Source of the DNA: Pseudomonas sp. Irchel s3f7
GTDB taxonomy: Bacteria > Pseudomonadota > Gammaproteobacteria > Pseudomonadales > Pseudomonadaceae
DNA: 64,000 nucleotides
Assembly (NCBI RefSeq): GCF_900187615.1
Contig: NZ_FYDO01000007.1
Span: 124,001-188,000, forward strand
Direction: 5' to 3'
Part shown: one piece after another, positions 9,246 through 19,098 of the stretch
How positions within the stretch are numbered: position 1 is the first letter of the stretch
How the letters are laid out: every line of letters starts with the position of its first letter
The notes under the pieces: generated by a model
Database searches by the model: none
Seen by the model: only the letters and a program-made list of their open reading frames with translations
Told to the model about the DNA's origin: nothing
Program-made: the position numbers and the translations under genes

Positions 9246-11369
9246 ATGGAATGCGCGCAACCCACGTCCGTCGAAGGCAACTCAACGTTACTGATTGTCG
9301 ACGACTACCCTGAAAACCTGATCAGCATGCGCGCGTTGTTGCAGCGTCAGGACTGGCAGGTCATTACCGCCGCCTCGGGTTTCGAGGCGCTCGGCTTGTT
9401 GCTTGAGCATGATGTCGACCTGGTGCTGCTGGACGTGCAGATGCCGGGCATGGACGGATTTGAAGTGGCCCGCCTGATGCGCGGCAGCCAGCGAACCCGT
9501 CTCACACCGATCATCTTCCTGACCGCCAATGAGCAGTCGCCGGATGCGGTAATCAAGGGTTACGCCAGTGGTGCCGTGGATTACCTGTTCAAACCCTTCG
9601 ATCCGCAGATCCTCAAACCCAAGGTCCAGGCGCTGCTCGAACATCAGCGCAATCGCCGACAACTGCAGCGTCTGAGCCACGATCTGGAGAGCGCACGCGC
9701 CTTCAATGCTTCGGTGCTGGATAACACCGCCGAAGGGATCCTGGTGTTGGGTGAGGACGGGGTCATTCGCTTCGCCAACCCGGCCATGTCGCGGCTGCTC
9801 AACGCGACGGTGCAGGAGCTGCAAGGCAAAGAGTTTCTCGACTACCTGCAAAAACCGCATTTTCCAATCTGGGCCGATTCCGAGTTTTTCGCCGGTTACA
9901 AACGTCGTGAGACCCTGCGTCTGCACGACGCCGTATTGCGCACGGCGCCAGGTCAGCAAGTGCCGGTGGCGTTGTCCTGCGCGCCTTTGCCCTCTGAGCA
10001 ACATGCGATGGTGGTGACCGTGCTGGACATGTCGGTGGTGCGTCATCTGCATCAGCAACTGGAGTTTCAGGCGGTCACCGACCCGCTGACCGGTTTGCTC
10101 AATCGCCGGGGTTTTTACCAGACAGCGGAAAACCTGCTGCTGCGGGGCGAGCGTTCCGGGAGTGCCTGGGTGCTGCTGTATCTGGACCTCGACGGCTTCA
10201 AGCGCGTCAACGATTCCCTGGGGCACGATGCCGGTGACCGTGTGTTGCGTTGGGTGTCCGAACAGTTGAAATCCTGCTTGCGGCCCTTCGACATTCTGGC
10301 CCGCATGGGGGGTGATGAGTTCACCGCGCTGCTGGATCTGGAGTTCCCCGAGCAAGCGGCCAAGATTGCCGAAAAACTCATCGAGCGGGTGTCGATCTGT
10401 CAGCAGATCGATGGTCTGGACATGGCCTTGGGGGCCAGCATCGGTATCGCTACGTTCCCCGATTGCGGTGCCAACCTGGATGGTCTGCTGCGGGCGGCTG
10501 ACATCGCCATGTATGAAGCCAAGCGCGCCGGGCGTCAGCAATATCGTTTCTACGATCATGACATGAACGGGCGGGCACGCTCGCGGCTGATGCTTGAAGA
10601 CAGCGTGCGCACCGCCATCGAGAACCGTGATTTCAACTTGGTGTATCAACCTCAGGTGTCGATTGTCGACGGGCGGATTCGCGGGTTCGAGGCCTTGCTG
10701 CGCTGGCAGCACCCGAGCGTCGGCGATGTGCCGCCGGGTCTGTTTTTACCTTTGCTGGAAGAAGCGCGGCTGATCAGTCGTCTGGGCAGCTGGATTTACC
10801 ATTGCAGCGCAGGCCAGCGTAAAGCCTGGGAAACACTGTTTACCGAAGACCTGGTCGTGGGCGTCAGTTTGAGCTGCACGCAGTTCGGCATGCCCAATCT
10901 GGCCACTGAATTGCGCCAGGTGCTTGAGCGCCATGGCTTGCAGGCGCGTCATCTGGAGCTCGAGGTCACGGAAGAAGCCTTGATGCACAACCCTGAAGAG
11001 ACGCGTAAACAACTGCGTCTGCTGCGCAACCTGGGGGTGCGTGTGGCGCTGGATGATTTCGGCTGCGGACATTGCTCGCTGTCGCATCTGCGCGACCTGG
11101 AACTGGACACCCTCAAGCTCGACCGTCACTTGATCGCCCGGCTGCCGGATTCCGTTCGAGACGCGGCACTGGTGCGCAGTGTGATCGACCTGTGCAAACA
11201 GTTCGGCATGCTGGTGATTGCCGAAGGGGTGGAAACGGTCGCGCAATATGAGTGGCTGCAAGCCAATGGCTGCGAGTATGTACAAGGGTTTCTGGTGGCG
11301 CGGCCGATGACGTCTGAAGACGCCGGTGAGTTTGTACAGCCCTTCGACTGGAGCGCGCTGACCCGCTGA
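9246..11369 (+). CDS. Response regulator with PAS, GGDEF and EAL domains
   Basis: 707 residues. REC domain (about 14-130) has the acidic pair IVDDY, phospho-acceptor Asp63 in LLDVQMPGMDG and the lysine in FKPFD. A PAS-like domain follows (about 150-275). The GGDEF domain has an intact GGDEF at 355-359, preceded by the inhibitory-site motif RPFD with a five-residue spacer. The EAL domain has EALLRW with Glu482, plus TEEAL, DDFG, KLD, AEGVE and QGF. The metal-ligand Asn of the VNLS segment is Ser541 (GVSLSC), and DDFGTG is changed to DDFGCG. It is therefore probably an active c-di-GMP synthase with impaired or regulated phosphodiesterase. The start follows AGAGAAGC; no histidine kinase is adjacent. 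Confidence 0.9.
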   Translation: MECAQPTSVEGNSTLLIVDDYPENLISMRALLQRQDWQVITAASGFEALGLLLEHDVDLVLLDVQMPGMDGFEVARLMRGSQRTRLTPIIFLTANEQSPDAVIKGYASGAVDYLFKPFDPQILKPKVQALLEHQRNRRQLQRLSHDLESARAFNASVLDNTAEGILVLGEDGVIRFANPAMSRLLNATVQELQGKEFLDYLQKPHFPIWADSEFFAGYKRRETLRLHDAVLRTAPGQQVPVALSCAPLPSEQHAMVVTVLDMSVVRHLHQQLEFQAVTDPLTGLLNRRGFYQTAENLLLRGERSGSAWVLLYLDLDGFKRVNDSLGHDAGDRVLRWVSEQLKSCLRPFDILARMGGDEFTALLDLEFPEQAAKIAEKLIERVSICQQIDGLDMALGASIGIATFPDCGANLDGLLRAADIAMYEAKRAGRQQYRFYDHDMNGRARSRLMLEDSVRTAIENRDFNLVYQPQVSIVDGRIRGFEALLRWQHPSVGDVPPGLFLPLLEEARLISRLGSWIYHCSAGQRKAWETLFTEDLVVGVSLSCTQFGMPNLATELRQVLERHGLQARHLELEVTEEALMHNPEETRKQLRLLRNLGVRVALDDFGCGHCSLSHLRDLELDTLKLDRHLIARLPDSVRDAALVRSVIDLCKQFGMLVIAEGVETVAQYEWLQANGCEYVQGFLVARPMTSEDAGEFVQPFDWSALTR

Positions 11370-11414
11370 ATTCGCTACACTGGCGACCTTTTAGTGACCT
11401 GTATTGCCGCCCCG

Positions 11415-11903
11415 ATGACCGCGTTGAAATACCTCCAGGCTTATCCCGCCAACTTGCAGGACCAGGTGCGACAGCTGATCGCCGACGGTCGGCTGGGCGA
11501 TTACCTGACCCAGCGTTACCCGGAAAAGCACGGGGTGCAGAGCGACAAGGCGCTGTACACCTATGCGCTGGACCTCAAGCAGGAATACCTGCGAAATGCC
11601 CCGTCTATCGACAAAGTGCTGTTCGACAATCGTCTGGACCTGACTCACCGCGCGTTGGGCCTGCATACCACGATTTCCCGGGTGCAGGGCGGCAAGCTCA
11701 AGGCCAAGAAGGAAATCCGCATCGCTTCGTTGTTCAAGGAAGCACCGTCCGAGTTCCTGAAAATGATCGTCGTGCATGAGCTGGCGCACTTCAAGGAATC
11801 GGACCACAACAAGGCGTTCTACAAACTGTGCGAACACATGCTGCCGGGGTATCACCAGGTCGAATTTGATGTGCGGGTCTACCTGACGTGGCGGGATCTG
11901 TAG
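11415..11903 (+). CDS. YgjP-like M48-type metallopeptidase domain protein
   Basis: 162 residues with the zinc motif HELAHF (HExxH) in the C-terminal half, followed by ESDHNKAFYKLCEHMLP, which supplies the third ligand as in YgjP/WLM-type small metalloproteins. No signal peptide or membrane segment, so it is cytoplasmic. The start at MTALKYLQAY is chosen over an ATG 21 bases upstream because the extra residues look unlike family N-termini; neither has a strong ribosome site. It is followed closely by a winged-helix gene on the same strand. The substrate is unknown. Confidence 0.8.
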   Translation: MTALKYLQAYPANLQDQVRQLIADGRLGDYLTQRYPEKHGVQSDKALYTYALDLKQEYLRNAPSIDKVLFDNRLDLTHRALGLHTTISRVQGGKLKAKKEIRIASLFKEAPSEFLKMIVVHELAHFKESDHNKAFYKLCEHMLPGYHQVEFDVRVYLTWRDL

Positions 11904-11908
11904 GCGCT

Positions 11909-11931
11909 GCCGCAGGCTGCGATCTTTTAAG
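11909..11931. repeat. Partial copy of an intergenic Pseudomonas palindromic repeat
   Basis: CTGCCGCAGGCTGCGATCTT matches one half of the larger inverted repeat at 36771-36828, so it is an isolated half-copy of that family. Confidence 0.6.
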
Positions 11932-11940
11932 GAGTATTGG

Positions 11941-12237
11941 ATGGACGTGAGCAAGACCAAAAGCAGCTTCTATCGCCGCTTGTACGTGGCGTACCTGATC
12001 GACAGCGGGCTGGCCAGCAGCGTCCCGGCCCTGACCGAGACTACCGGCATGCCCCGGCGCACGGCTCAGGACACCATCGCGGCGTTGGCGGATCTGGATA
12101 TCGTCTGCGAATTCGAGCAGGAAGAAGGTGCACGCAACCATGCGGGGCGTTATCGGATTCGCGAGTGGGGGGCGATTGATCGCGGTTGGATCGAGCGTAA
12201 TCTGCGGCAGATCAAGGCGGTGTTGGAGTATCCCTGA
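11941..12237 (+). CDS. Small winged-helix DNA-binding protein
   Basis: 98 residues. The order LTETTGMPRRTAQDTIAALADLDIVCEFEQ followed by a basic beta-hairpin region (NHAGRYRIREWG) is the pattern of a winged helix-turn-helix domain, with residues 29-56 as the helix-turn-helix. Such one-domain proteins are annotated in Pseudomonas as helix-turn-helix proteins of unknown role. The start has AGGAGT just upstream. It lies 37 bases after the metallopeptidase gene, so the pair may be co-transcribed. Target and ligand are unknown. Confidence 0.75.
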   Translation: MDVSKTKSSFYRRLYVAYLIDSGLASSVPALTETTGMPRRTAQDTIAALADLDIVCEFEQEEGARNHAGRYRIREWGAIDRGWIERNLRQIKAVLEYP

Positions 12238-12260
12238 GGTTTGCGTTGCCTGAGCTGACG

Positions 12261-12287
12261 CCATCGCGAGCAAGCTCGCTCCTACAG
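12261..12287. repeat. Single REP, TCGCGAGCAAGCTCGCTCC type
   Basis: One REP unit without a close inverted partner, of the GCGAGC-core subtype that also forms the REPINs around gbcAB. Confidence 0.75.
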
Positions 12288-12327
12288 TAATCGCGTTTGG
12301 ATCAAAATTACTCAATCCAATCGGTAC

Positions 12328-12356
12328 CCTGCGGGAGCTGGCCTGCCAGCGATGGG
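12328..12356. repeat. Single REP next to elaA
   Basis: GGGAGCTGGCCTGCCAGCGA, a diverged copy of the common REP unit, immediately after the elaA stop. Confidence 0.75.
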
Positions 12357-12360
12357 GCCG

Positions 12361-12813
12361 TCAGGGACGGCGCATTCCAATGTGTGGAATGCCATCCTCG
12401 ACAAACTCCTCACCTGTCACGACAAACCCGTACCGCCCGTAATACCCCTGCAAATGCGTCTGGGCCGAGAGGTAAATCGGCGTTTGCGGCCAGCGTTCTT
12501 CAATCTGCTCCAGCGCCTGGTCCATCAACGTGTGTCCAAGCCCGGCGCCACGTGCGTGCGGGGCGATGATCACTCGGCCAATCACCACGTCCCCGCCTTG
12601 CAGTTCCGGGTCGAGCAGCCGCAGATAAGCTACCAGTTGATTGCCGTCCCAGGCCATCAAGTGGCAGGTGTCACCTTCCAGGTCCTGGCCATCCACGTCT
12701 TGATAAGCGCATTGCTGCTCGACGATGAACACCTCGGCGCGCAGCTTCAAAATGGCATAGAGCTGTTCTTTGCCCAGGTCGCTGTGATGCTTGCAGATCC
12801 AATCGACTGTCAT
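12361..12813 (-). CDS. elaA: ElaA-type GNAT acetyltransferase
   Basis: 150 residues; E. coli ElaA has 153. The region LYAILKLRAEVFIVEQQCAYQDVDG is the ElaA signature, and RVIIAPHARGAGLGHTLM is the acetyl-CoA-binding motif A with the R/Q-x-x-G-x-G/A turn. Cytoplasmic N-acetyltransferase of unknown substrate. The chosen ATG gives the family N-terminus (MTVDWICKHHSDL); in-frame sequence upstream to 12975 has no family resemblance. Single gene between REPs. Confidence 0.88.
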   Translation of the reverse strand: MTVDWICKHHSDLGKEQLYAILKLRAEVFIVEQQCAYQDVDGQDLEGDTCHLMAWDGNQLVAYLRLLDPELQGGDVVIGRVIIAPHARGAGLGHTLMDQALEQIEERWPQTPIYLSAQTHLQGYYGRYGFVVTGEEFVEDGIPHIGMRRP

Positions 12814-13054
12814 GTTTTGATTCCCTGAAAACGTCGCTCCGATACTAAGCGCACTCGCGCCAGAAGTCTTTATGGCGGAGGAATCTGTAACAAAGGCCAA
12901 AATGCCATCATTCGATTCTCGCGGCCTTGTCGTCTTTGTGTAATCTGCAATGCAGCGCTGTGCAGTGGTTCCCATGAGCCAAGGTTTGCAAGACGAGCCT
13001 TGGGGTTTTGGCTGAAAACAAGAAGGGCTGACCGCCCGCTAAGGACTTTCTAGC

Positions 13055-13792
13055 ATGCCGCGATTGCATCGAGCCTTTGCCTTGACTGGATTGCTGTTGC
13101 TGGCTCAGGGGGTGGCAGCAGAAAAGCTGCGCCTGGTTGCTGATGCCTGGCCACCTTTTACCGATGCCACGCTCGTCAATGGTGGCTTGGCCACGGATAT
13201 TGTCAGCACTGCATTGGCCAGGGCCGGTTATGCCAGTGAATTTGAGCAGGTGCCTTGGGCCCGGGCGCTGATGGGATTGGGCGAAGGGCGATACGACGTG
13301 CTCGTCAACGCCTGGTACAACGACGAGCGCAAAAAGCTGGGTCAGTTTTCCAGCGAGTACCTGCTCAACCGCGTGCGCTTTCTCAAGCGCAAAGACGCGC
13401 CGATCGAGTACAACAGTTTGCAGCAACTGCACACTTACCCGATTGCGATCGTGCGCGGTTATGCCTATTCACCGGCGTTCGATAAAGACGAATCCCTGCA
13501 GAAAGTCCCGGTGCACAGCTTCGCCATGGCGGTGCGCATGCTCGCTGCCGATCGGGTCAAGTTGACCCTTGAAGACGAATACGTCGCGCGCTACTACCTG
13601 GCCCGTGAAGCGCCCAGTGTGCGTAACGCGGTTGAGTTTCTGCCGAGGCCTCTGAGTGAGAACAGCCTGCACATCCTGGTCAGCCTGAAGAACCCCAGGC
13701 ACAAGCAAATTGTCGCCGGTTTTGAGCGGGAGATCGCGGCGATGAAGGCGGACGGGAGTTATGCCAAATTGATGAGGCAGCATGGAATGTGA
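13055..13792 (+). CDS. Periplasmic solute-binding protein (SBP family 3 type)
   Basis: 245 residues with a signal peptide (about 1-22, ending in GVAAE). The mature part starts KLRLVADAWPPFTD and contains the pattern LARAGYASEFEQVPWARALMGLGEGRYDVLVNAWYNDER, typical of amino-acid-type binding proteins without a lipobox. No ABC permease or ATPase is adjacent, so it may serve a remote transporter or act as a sensor-linked binding protein. Ligand unknown. The downstream gap carries REP units before the yccS stop. Confidence 0.8.
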   Translation: MPRLHRAFALTGLLLLAQGVAAEKLRLVADAWPPFTDATLVNGGLATDIVSTALARAGYASEFEQVPWARALMGLGEGRYDVLVNAWYNDERKKLGQFSSEYLLNRVRFLKRKDAPIEYNSLQQLHTYPIAIVRGYAYSPAFDKDESLQKVPVHSFAMAVRMLAADRVKLTLEDEYVARYYLAREAPSVRNAVEFLPRPLSENSLHILVSLKNPRHKQIVAGFEREIAAMKADGSYAKLMRQHGM

Positions 13793-13827
13793 GTAGGCGG
13801 GTCCAGAATCCATGTTGTTTTTGCCGG

Positions 13828-13917
13828 CCTCATCGCGGGCAAGCCCACTCCCACAGTGGGCGAACGCAAAACGTGTGACCACCAGATAACCCTGTGGGAG
13901 CTGGCTTGCCAGCGATT
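13828..13917. repeat. Two REP units between the binding-protein gene and yccS
   Basis: An inverted pair, one unit reading TCGCGGGCAAGCCCACTCCC and the other TGTGGGAGCTGGCTTGCCAG, both diverged from the main consensus. Confidence 0.8.
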
Positions 13918-13941
13918 GCGTCGGTCCGGACAGCGAAAATC

Positions 13942-16125
13942 TCAACCCTCACGGCTGTCCTTGATCAGGTGCGCCGCCAATGTCCGCAGCGGCCCAAGCT
14001 GCCGACAGATCAACGCCAATTGCGTCTGCACCAAACGCTGGCCTTCATCGATCTCATCCGGCATCTGCTCAAGCATGTCGGCCAGCGCTTCCTCTTCATC
14101 ACTCTGAATCGCCACCGAGGATTTGCTCGCCAACCCTTGGGCGATCTCGTCGATGCTGGCGGCCAGCTTCGCGCCAGCGCCTTCGATCAAGTGCTCGCGC
14201 ACGTCCGCCGGCAGCGGGGTTTCCCGATGCGCGCCCAGGCCTGAGAGGTAACTGAGCAGCGTGTGTGACAGCACCAGGAAACGGAAACCCACGTCCGCCT
14301 CCTTACGGAAATGCCCCGGCTCCATCAGCATGTTGGCCAGGGTGGTCGACAGCGCGGCGTCGGCGTTGTGCGCGTTGCGGCGGGCTAGGCGATAGGCCAG
14401 GTCGTCACTTTTGCCATCAGCGTATTGCTGCATGATCTGGCGCAAGTAAATGCTGTTGCAGGACAACGTATTGGCCAGCACCTTGTTCAGGCGTCGACCC
14501 TGCCAGTCCGGCAGGAACAGGAACACCGCCAGCCCGGCGATCAGGCTGCCAAGCAAGGTATCGAACAATCGTGGCAGGAACAGCCCGTAACCATCGCCGA
14601 CCTGATTGAAGCAGAACAGCACCATCAAGGTGATCGCTGCTGTCGCCAAGGTGTAGCGGGTGGTGCGGTTGGTAAAGAACACCACGCCGGCGGCAATGGC
14701 GAAGCACGACTGGATCAGCGGATTGGGGAACAGGTCGAACAGCGCCCAGGCCAGGGTCAGGCCGATGGCGGTGCCGACGATCCGTTGACCGAGTTTGCGG
14801 CGGGTCGCGCCGTAATTCGGCTGGCAGACAAACAGCGTCGTCAGAATGATCCAGTAACCTTGGGACGGGTGGATCAAATGCACCATGGCGTAGCCGATGC
14901 ACAAGGCCAGGGGCAATCGCAGGGCATGACGGAACAGCAGGGAAGTCGGCGTCAGCTGTGTGCGTAACCGCAGCCATACGTCCTTGAGGCTGCGTGGCGA
15001 GCGATCGAGCAGGCTGCTGTCAGTGGCATCGGCCAGGGCGTCGGGGTTGCTGGCGTCGCTGAGCAACCGGTCGAGAGTGCCAAGGTTGGCCGCCAGCGCC
15101 CGCAACGAGCGCAGCAAGCCGCGCCAGGCCGGGTTGCTCTGGACGCGCAGGTGTTCGAGAGAAGCATCAAGATCGCTCAAGGCTTCGGCGAAGCTGGCGT
15201 CGTAGGTGAACGGCTGGCGCATCTGGATCGATTCGGCCAGGGCCCGGCAGGCCTTGCCTTGCTGGCGCAGCAGGCGCTGACAGCGGAACAGCACGTCACT
15301 GTGGAAAAACGCTTCCGCCAGCGCGTTATAGGGGTAGTGCGAGGAACTGGCGCGCTCGTGGATGTCCTGGGCGAGGAAATACAGCTTCAGGTAGCGACTG
15401 ACTTTCGAGCCCGGACGACCGTTGCCGACCCGGTGCAGGATAATTTCCTTGGCCGCGTTCAATGCGGCAACGACGCGCCCGTTCTGCTGGGCCAACTCCA
15501 GGCGACGCGCCTCGACGTCCAACTGGCGAATGGGTTCAAGCAGCGACGATTTCAGCTTCAGGTAAAACCCCAGCTCCCGGAACAACCGCGCCAGGCTCTG
15601 CTGCACCGGTTGATTGGAAAACAGCGCCTGCCACAACACCGACAGCAAGCCGTACCAGGCCGCGCCGGCCACCAGCAACACCGGTTCGTGCCAGAAGTCG
15701 GTGACCGCGCCACCGCGCTGGTCCACACCGATCATGGTGTAGACCGACAGAATCAGCGTCGCTGAGGCAATCGCGCCATAGCGTTCGCCCAGCGCGCCGA
15801 GCATGGTCAGGCAGAACGCGGCGAGGGCGAAAGCGATGACGAAGAGATAGGGGTAGGGGAAGAGCAGTTCGACGGACAGGGCGGCAACGGCAAAACACAC
15901 CAGCGTCACCGCCAGCGCGTTGAGACGGCCCTGCCAACTGTCGTCGGTTTCGGCCAGGGCGCTGGCGATAATCCCCAGGAACAAGGGAATCAGCAGCCCC
16001 ATTTCATCCTGATACCAACACAGCGCCATGGTGCCGGTCAGGGCAATGAACACCCGCACGCTGTAGCTGAATTTATCCAGCGCCCACAGGCGCCGCAGAG
16101 ACTGACGGAACGAAGTCGATGACAT
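13942..16125 (-). CDS. yccS: YccS/YhfK-family (FUSC) inner-membrane protein
   Basis: 727 residues, the usual YccS length. Two blocks of hydrophobic helices (about residues 20-170 and 395-530) are each followed by a soluble region. The second block contains SQGYWIILTTLFVCQPNYGATRRKLGQRIVGTAIG, the conserved FUSC/ArAE signature. Such proteins are thought to be efflux-type transporters related to aromatic acid exporter AaeB; the substrate of YccS is not established. The start MSSTSFRQSLRRLWALDKFSYSVR gives the family N-terminus. No partner membrane-fusion gene is adjacent. Confidence 0.9.
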   Translation of the reverse strand: MSSTSFRQSLRRLWALDKFSYSVRVFIALTGTMALCWYQDEMGLLIPLFLGIIASALAETDDSWQGRLNALAVTLVCFAVAALSVELLFPYPYLFVIAFALAAFCLTMLGALGERYGAIASATLILSVYTMIGVDQRGGAVTDFWHEPVLLVAGAAWYGLLSVLWQALFSNQPVQQSLARLFRELGFYLKLKSSLLEPIRQLDVEARRLELAQQNGRVVAALNAAKEIILHRVGNGRPGSKVSRYLKLYFLAQDIHERASSSHYPYNALAEAFFHSDVLFRCQRLLRQQGKACRALAESIQMRQPFTYDASFAEALSDLDASLEHLRVQSNPAWRGLLRSLRALAANLGTLDRLLSDASNPDALADATDSSLLDRSPRSLKDVWLRLRTQLTPTSLLFRHALRLPLALCIGYAMVHLIHPSQGYWIILTTLFVCQPNYGATRRKLGQRIVGTAIGLTLAWALFDLFPNPLIQSCFAIAAGVVFFTNRTTRYTLATAAITLMVLFCFNQVGDGYGLFLPRLFDTLLGSLIAGLAVFLFLPDWQGRRLNKVLANTLSCNSIYLRQIMQQYADGKSDDLAYRLARRNAHNADAALSTTLANMLMEPGHFRKEADVGFRFLVLSHTLLSYLSGLGAHRETPLPADVREHLIEGAGAKLAASIDEIAQGLASKSSVAIQSDEEEALADMLEQMPDEIDEGQRLVQTQLALICRQLGPLRTLAAHLIKDSREG

Positions 16126-16241
16126 GAAGTGCGAAGGCCTTCCGAGGCAATGACGCTAAATTGAGCCACTAATGACGCCGACGCAATGGCGTCGATCACA
16201 TCAGACAGCAAAATCTGTTCCTTCCCTGTGACACGCGGCAT

Positions 16242-16329
16242 TTGTAGGGGCGGCTTGCTGGCGATGAATGGTCACGCGGTCTGCCTGGTAGACCGTGTTG
16301 TCCGCATCGCTGGCAAGCCAGCTCCTACA
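16242..16329. repeat. REPIN between yccS and yhiN
   Basis: Inverted REP pair starting TGTAGGGGCGGCTTGCTGGC and ending GCCAGCTCCTACA. Confidence 0.88.
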
Positions 16330-16341
16330 GGGCTTTGGGTG

Positions 16342-17520
16342 TCAGACGTATTGCGCAGCCGCGTAGCCCGAGGCCCAGGCCCACTGGAAATTGAATCCGC
16401 CTAAATGCCCGGTCACGTCGAGCACTTCGCCGATGAAGTACAGGTCTGGGCTTTTCAGCGATTCCATGGTCTTGGACGACACTTCATTGGTGTTGACGCC
16501 GCCAAGGGTCACCTCGGCCGTGCGATAGCCTTCAGTGCCGGCGGGCACGACTTTCCAGCTCGCCAGTTTTTCAGCGATGGCGGCCATTTCGGCGTGGGTG
16601 TACTGCTTCATCGGTTTGGAGACGAACCAGTTGTCCGCCAGCAAGTTGGCCATCTTCTTGGTGAAGATTTCACCGAGCAGGGTTTTCAGCTCGCTGTTGG
16701 GGCGTTCAGCTTGCTGTTGTTGCAGCCAGCCCGGCACGTCGTGATCAGGCATCAGGTTGATCTCGACCGTGTCACCGGATTCCCAGAACGAAGAAATCTG
16801 CAAAATCGCCGGGCCGCTGAGGCCGCGGTGGGTGAACAGGATGTTCTCGCGGAAACTCTGCTCGTTGCAGCTCACCAGGCAATCGACCGACGTACCCGAC
16901 AGCTCGGTGCACAGTTCCTTGAGCTGATCGGTGATGGTAAACGGCACCAGGCCGGCGCGGGTCGGTAGTAGCTCGTGACCGAACTGCTTGGCCACTTGAT
17001 AACCAAAACCGGTGGCGCCCAGGGTCGGGATCGACAGACCGCCAGTGGCGATCACCAGGGATTCGCACGTCACTTGGCCAAGCGTTGTATCCAGCAAGTA
17101 GCCTTTTTCAAGCTTCTCGATGGTCTGGATCGACGTGTCCAGGTGCAGGCTGACGCCAACCTGGTCGCACTCGTTGAGCAGCATTTCCAGGATGTCGCTG
17201 GATTTGTTATCGCAGAACAACTGGCCGAGTTTTTTCTCGTGGTACGGCACGCCGTGCTTGGCCACCATGCCGATGAAATCCCACTGGGTATAGCGGGCCA
17301 GGGCAGATTTGCAGAAGTGCGCGTTTTGCGAAAGGAAATTGCTCGGTTCGGTGTACATGTTGGTGAAATTGCAGCGGCCACCGCCCGACATCAGGATTTT
17401 CTTGCCGGCCTTGTTGGCATGGTCGAGCAACAACACCTTGCGCCCGCGCCCGGCGGCGGTCAGCGCACACATCAACCCTGCGGCGCCAGCGCCAATGATC
17501 ACGACTTCGGTAGAGCGCAA
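16342..17520 (-). CDS. yhiN: YhiN/HI0933-family flavoprotein
   Basis: 392 residues. FAD-binding GxGxxG in IIGAGAAGLMCALTAAGRGRK at the N-terminus, then the family motif SGGGRCNFTN, and the C-terminal FAD segment GEVLDVTGHLGGFNFQWAW. Members are predicted NAD(P)/FAD oxidoreductases, with BaiN as a bile-acid example; the physiological reaction of the Pseudomonas protein is unknown. The gene stands alone on the minus strand between REPINs. Confidence 0.9.
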   Translation of the reverse strand: MRSTEVVIIGAGAAGLMCALTAAGRGRKVLLLDHANKAGKKILMSGGGRCNFTNMYTEPSNFLSQNAHFCKSALARYTQWDFIGMVAKHGVPYHEKKLGQLFCDNKSSDILEMLLNECDQVGVSLHLDTSIQTIEKLEKGYLLDTTLGQVTCESLVIATGGLSIPTLGATGFGYQVAKQFGHELLPTRAGLVPFTITDQLKELCTELSGTSVDCLVSCNEQSFRENILFTHRGLSGPAILQISSFWESGDTVEINLMPDHDVPGWLQQQQAERPNSELKTLLGEIFTKKMANLLADNWFVSKPMKQYTHAEMAAIAEKLASWKVVPAGTEGYRTAEVTLGGVNTNEVSSKTMESLKSPDLYFIGEVLDVTGHLGGFNFQWAWASGYAAAQYV

Positions 17521-17558
17521 AACGGTGTCCTCACAATTTTTTAATCCAACGCAAAACC

Positions 17559-17646
17559 TGTAGGAGCCGGCTTGCTGGCGCTGCAGACGCTGCGGTCCAT
17601 CGGGTCGACCGCGTCATCGTTCATTGCCAGCAAGCAGGCTCCTACA
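17559..17646. repeat. REPIN between yhiN and dbpA
   Basis: Inverted pair: TGTAGGAGCCGGCTTGCTGG and its diverged complement ending CAGGCTCCTACA. Confidence 0.88.
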
Positions 17647-17655
17647 GTGAATCAA

Positions 17656-19056
<1,401 letters not shown>

Positions 19057-19098
19057 AACAAAATGTCGCGCAGTGTACCAGTCCGGTGGCCATTCGCC

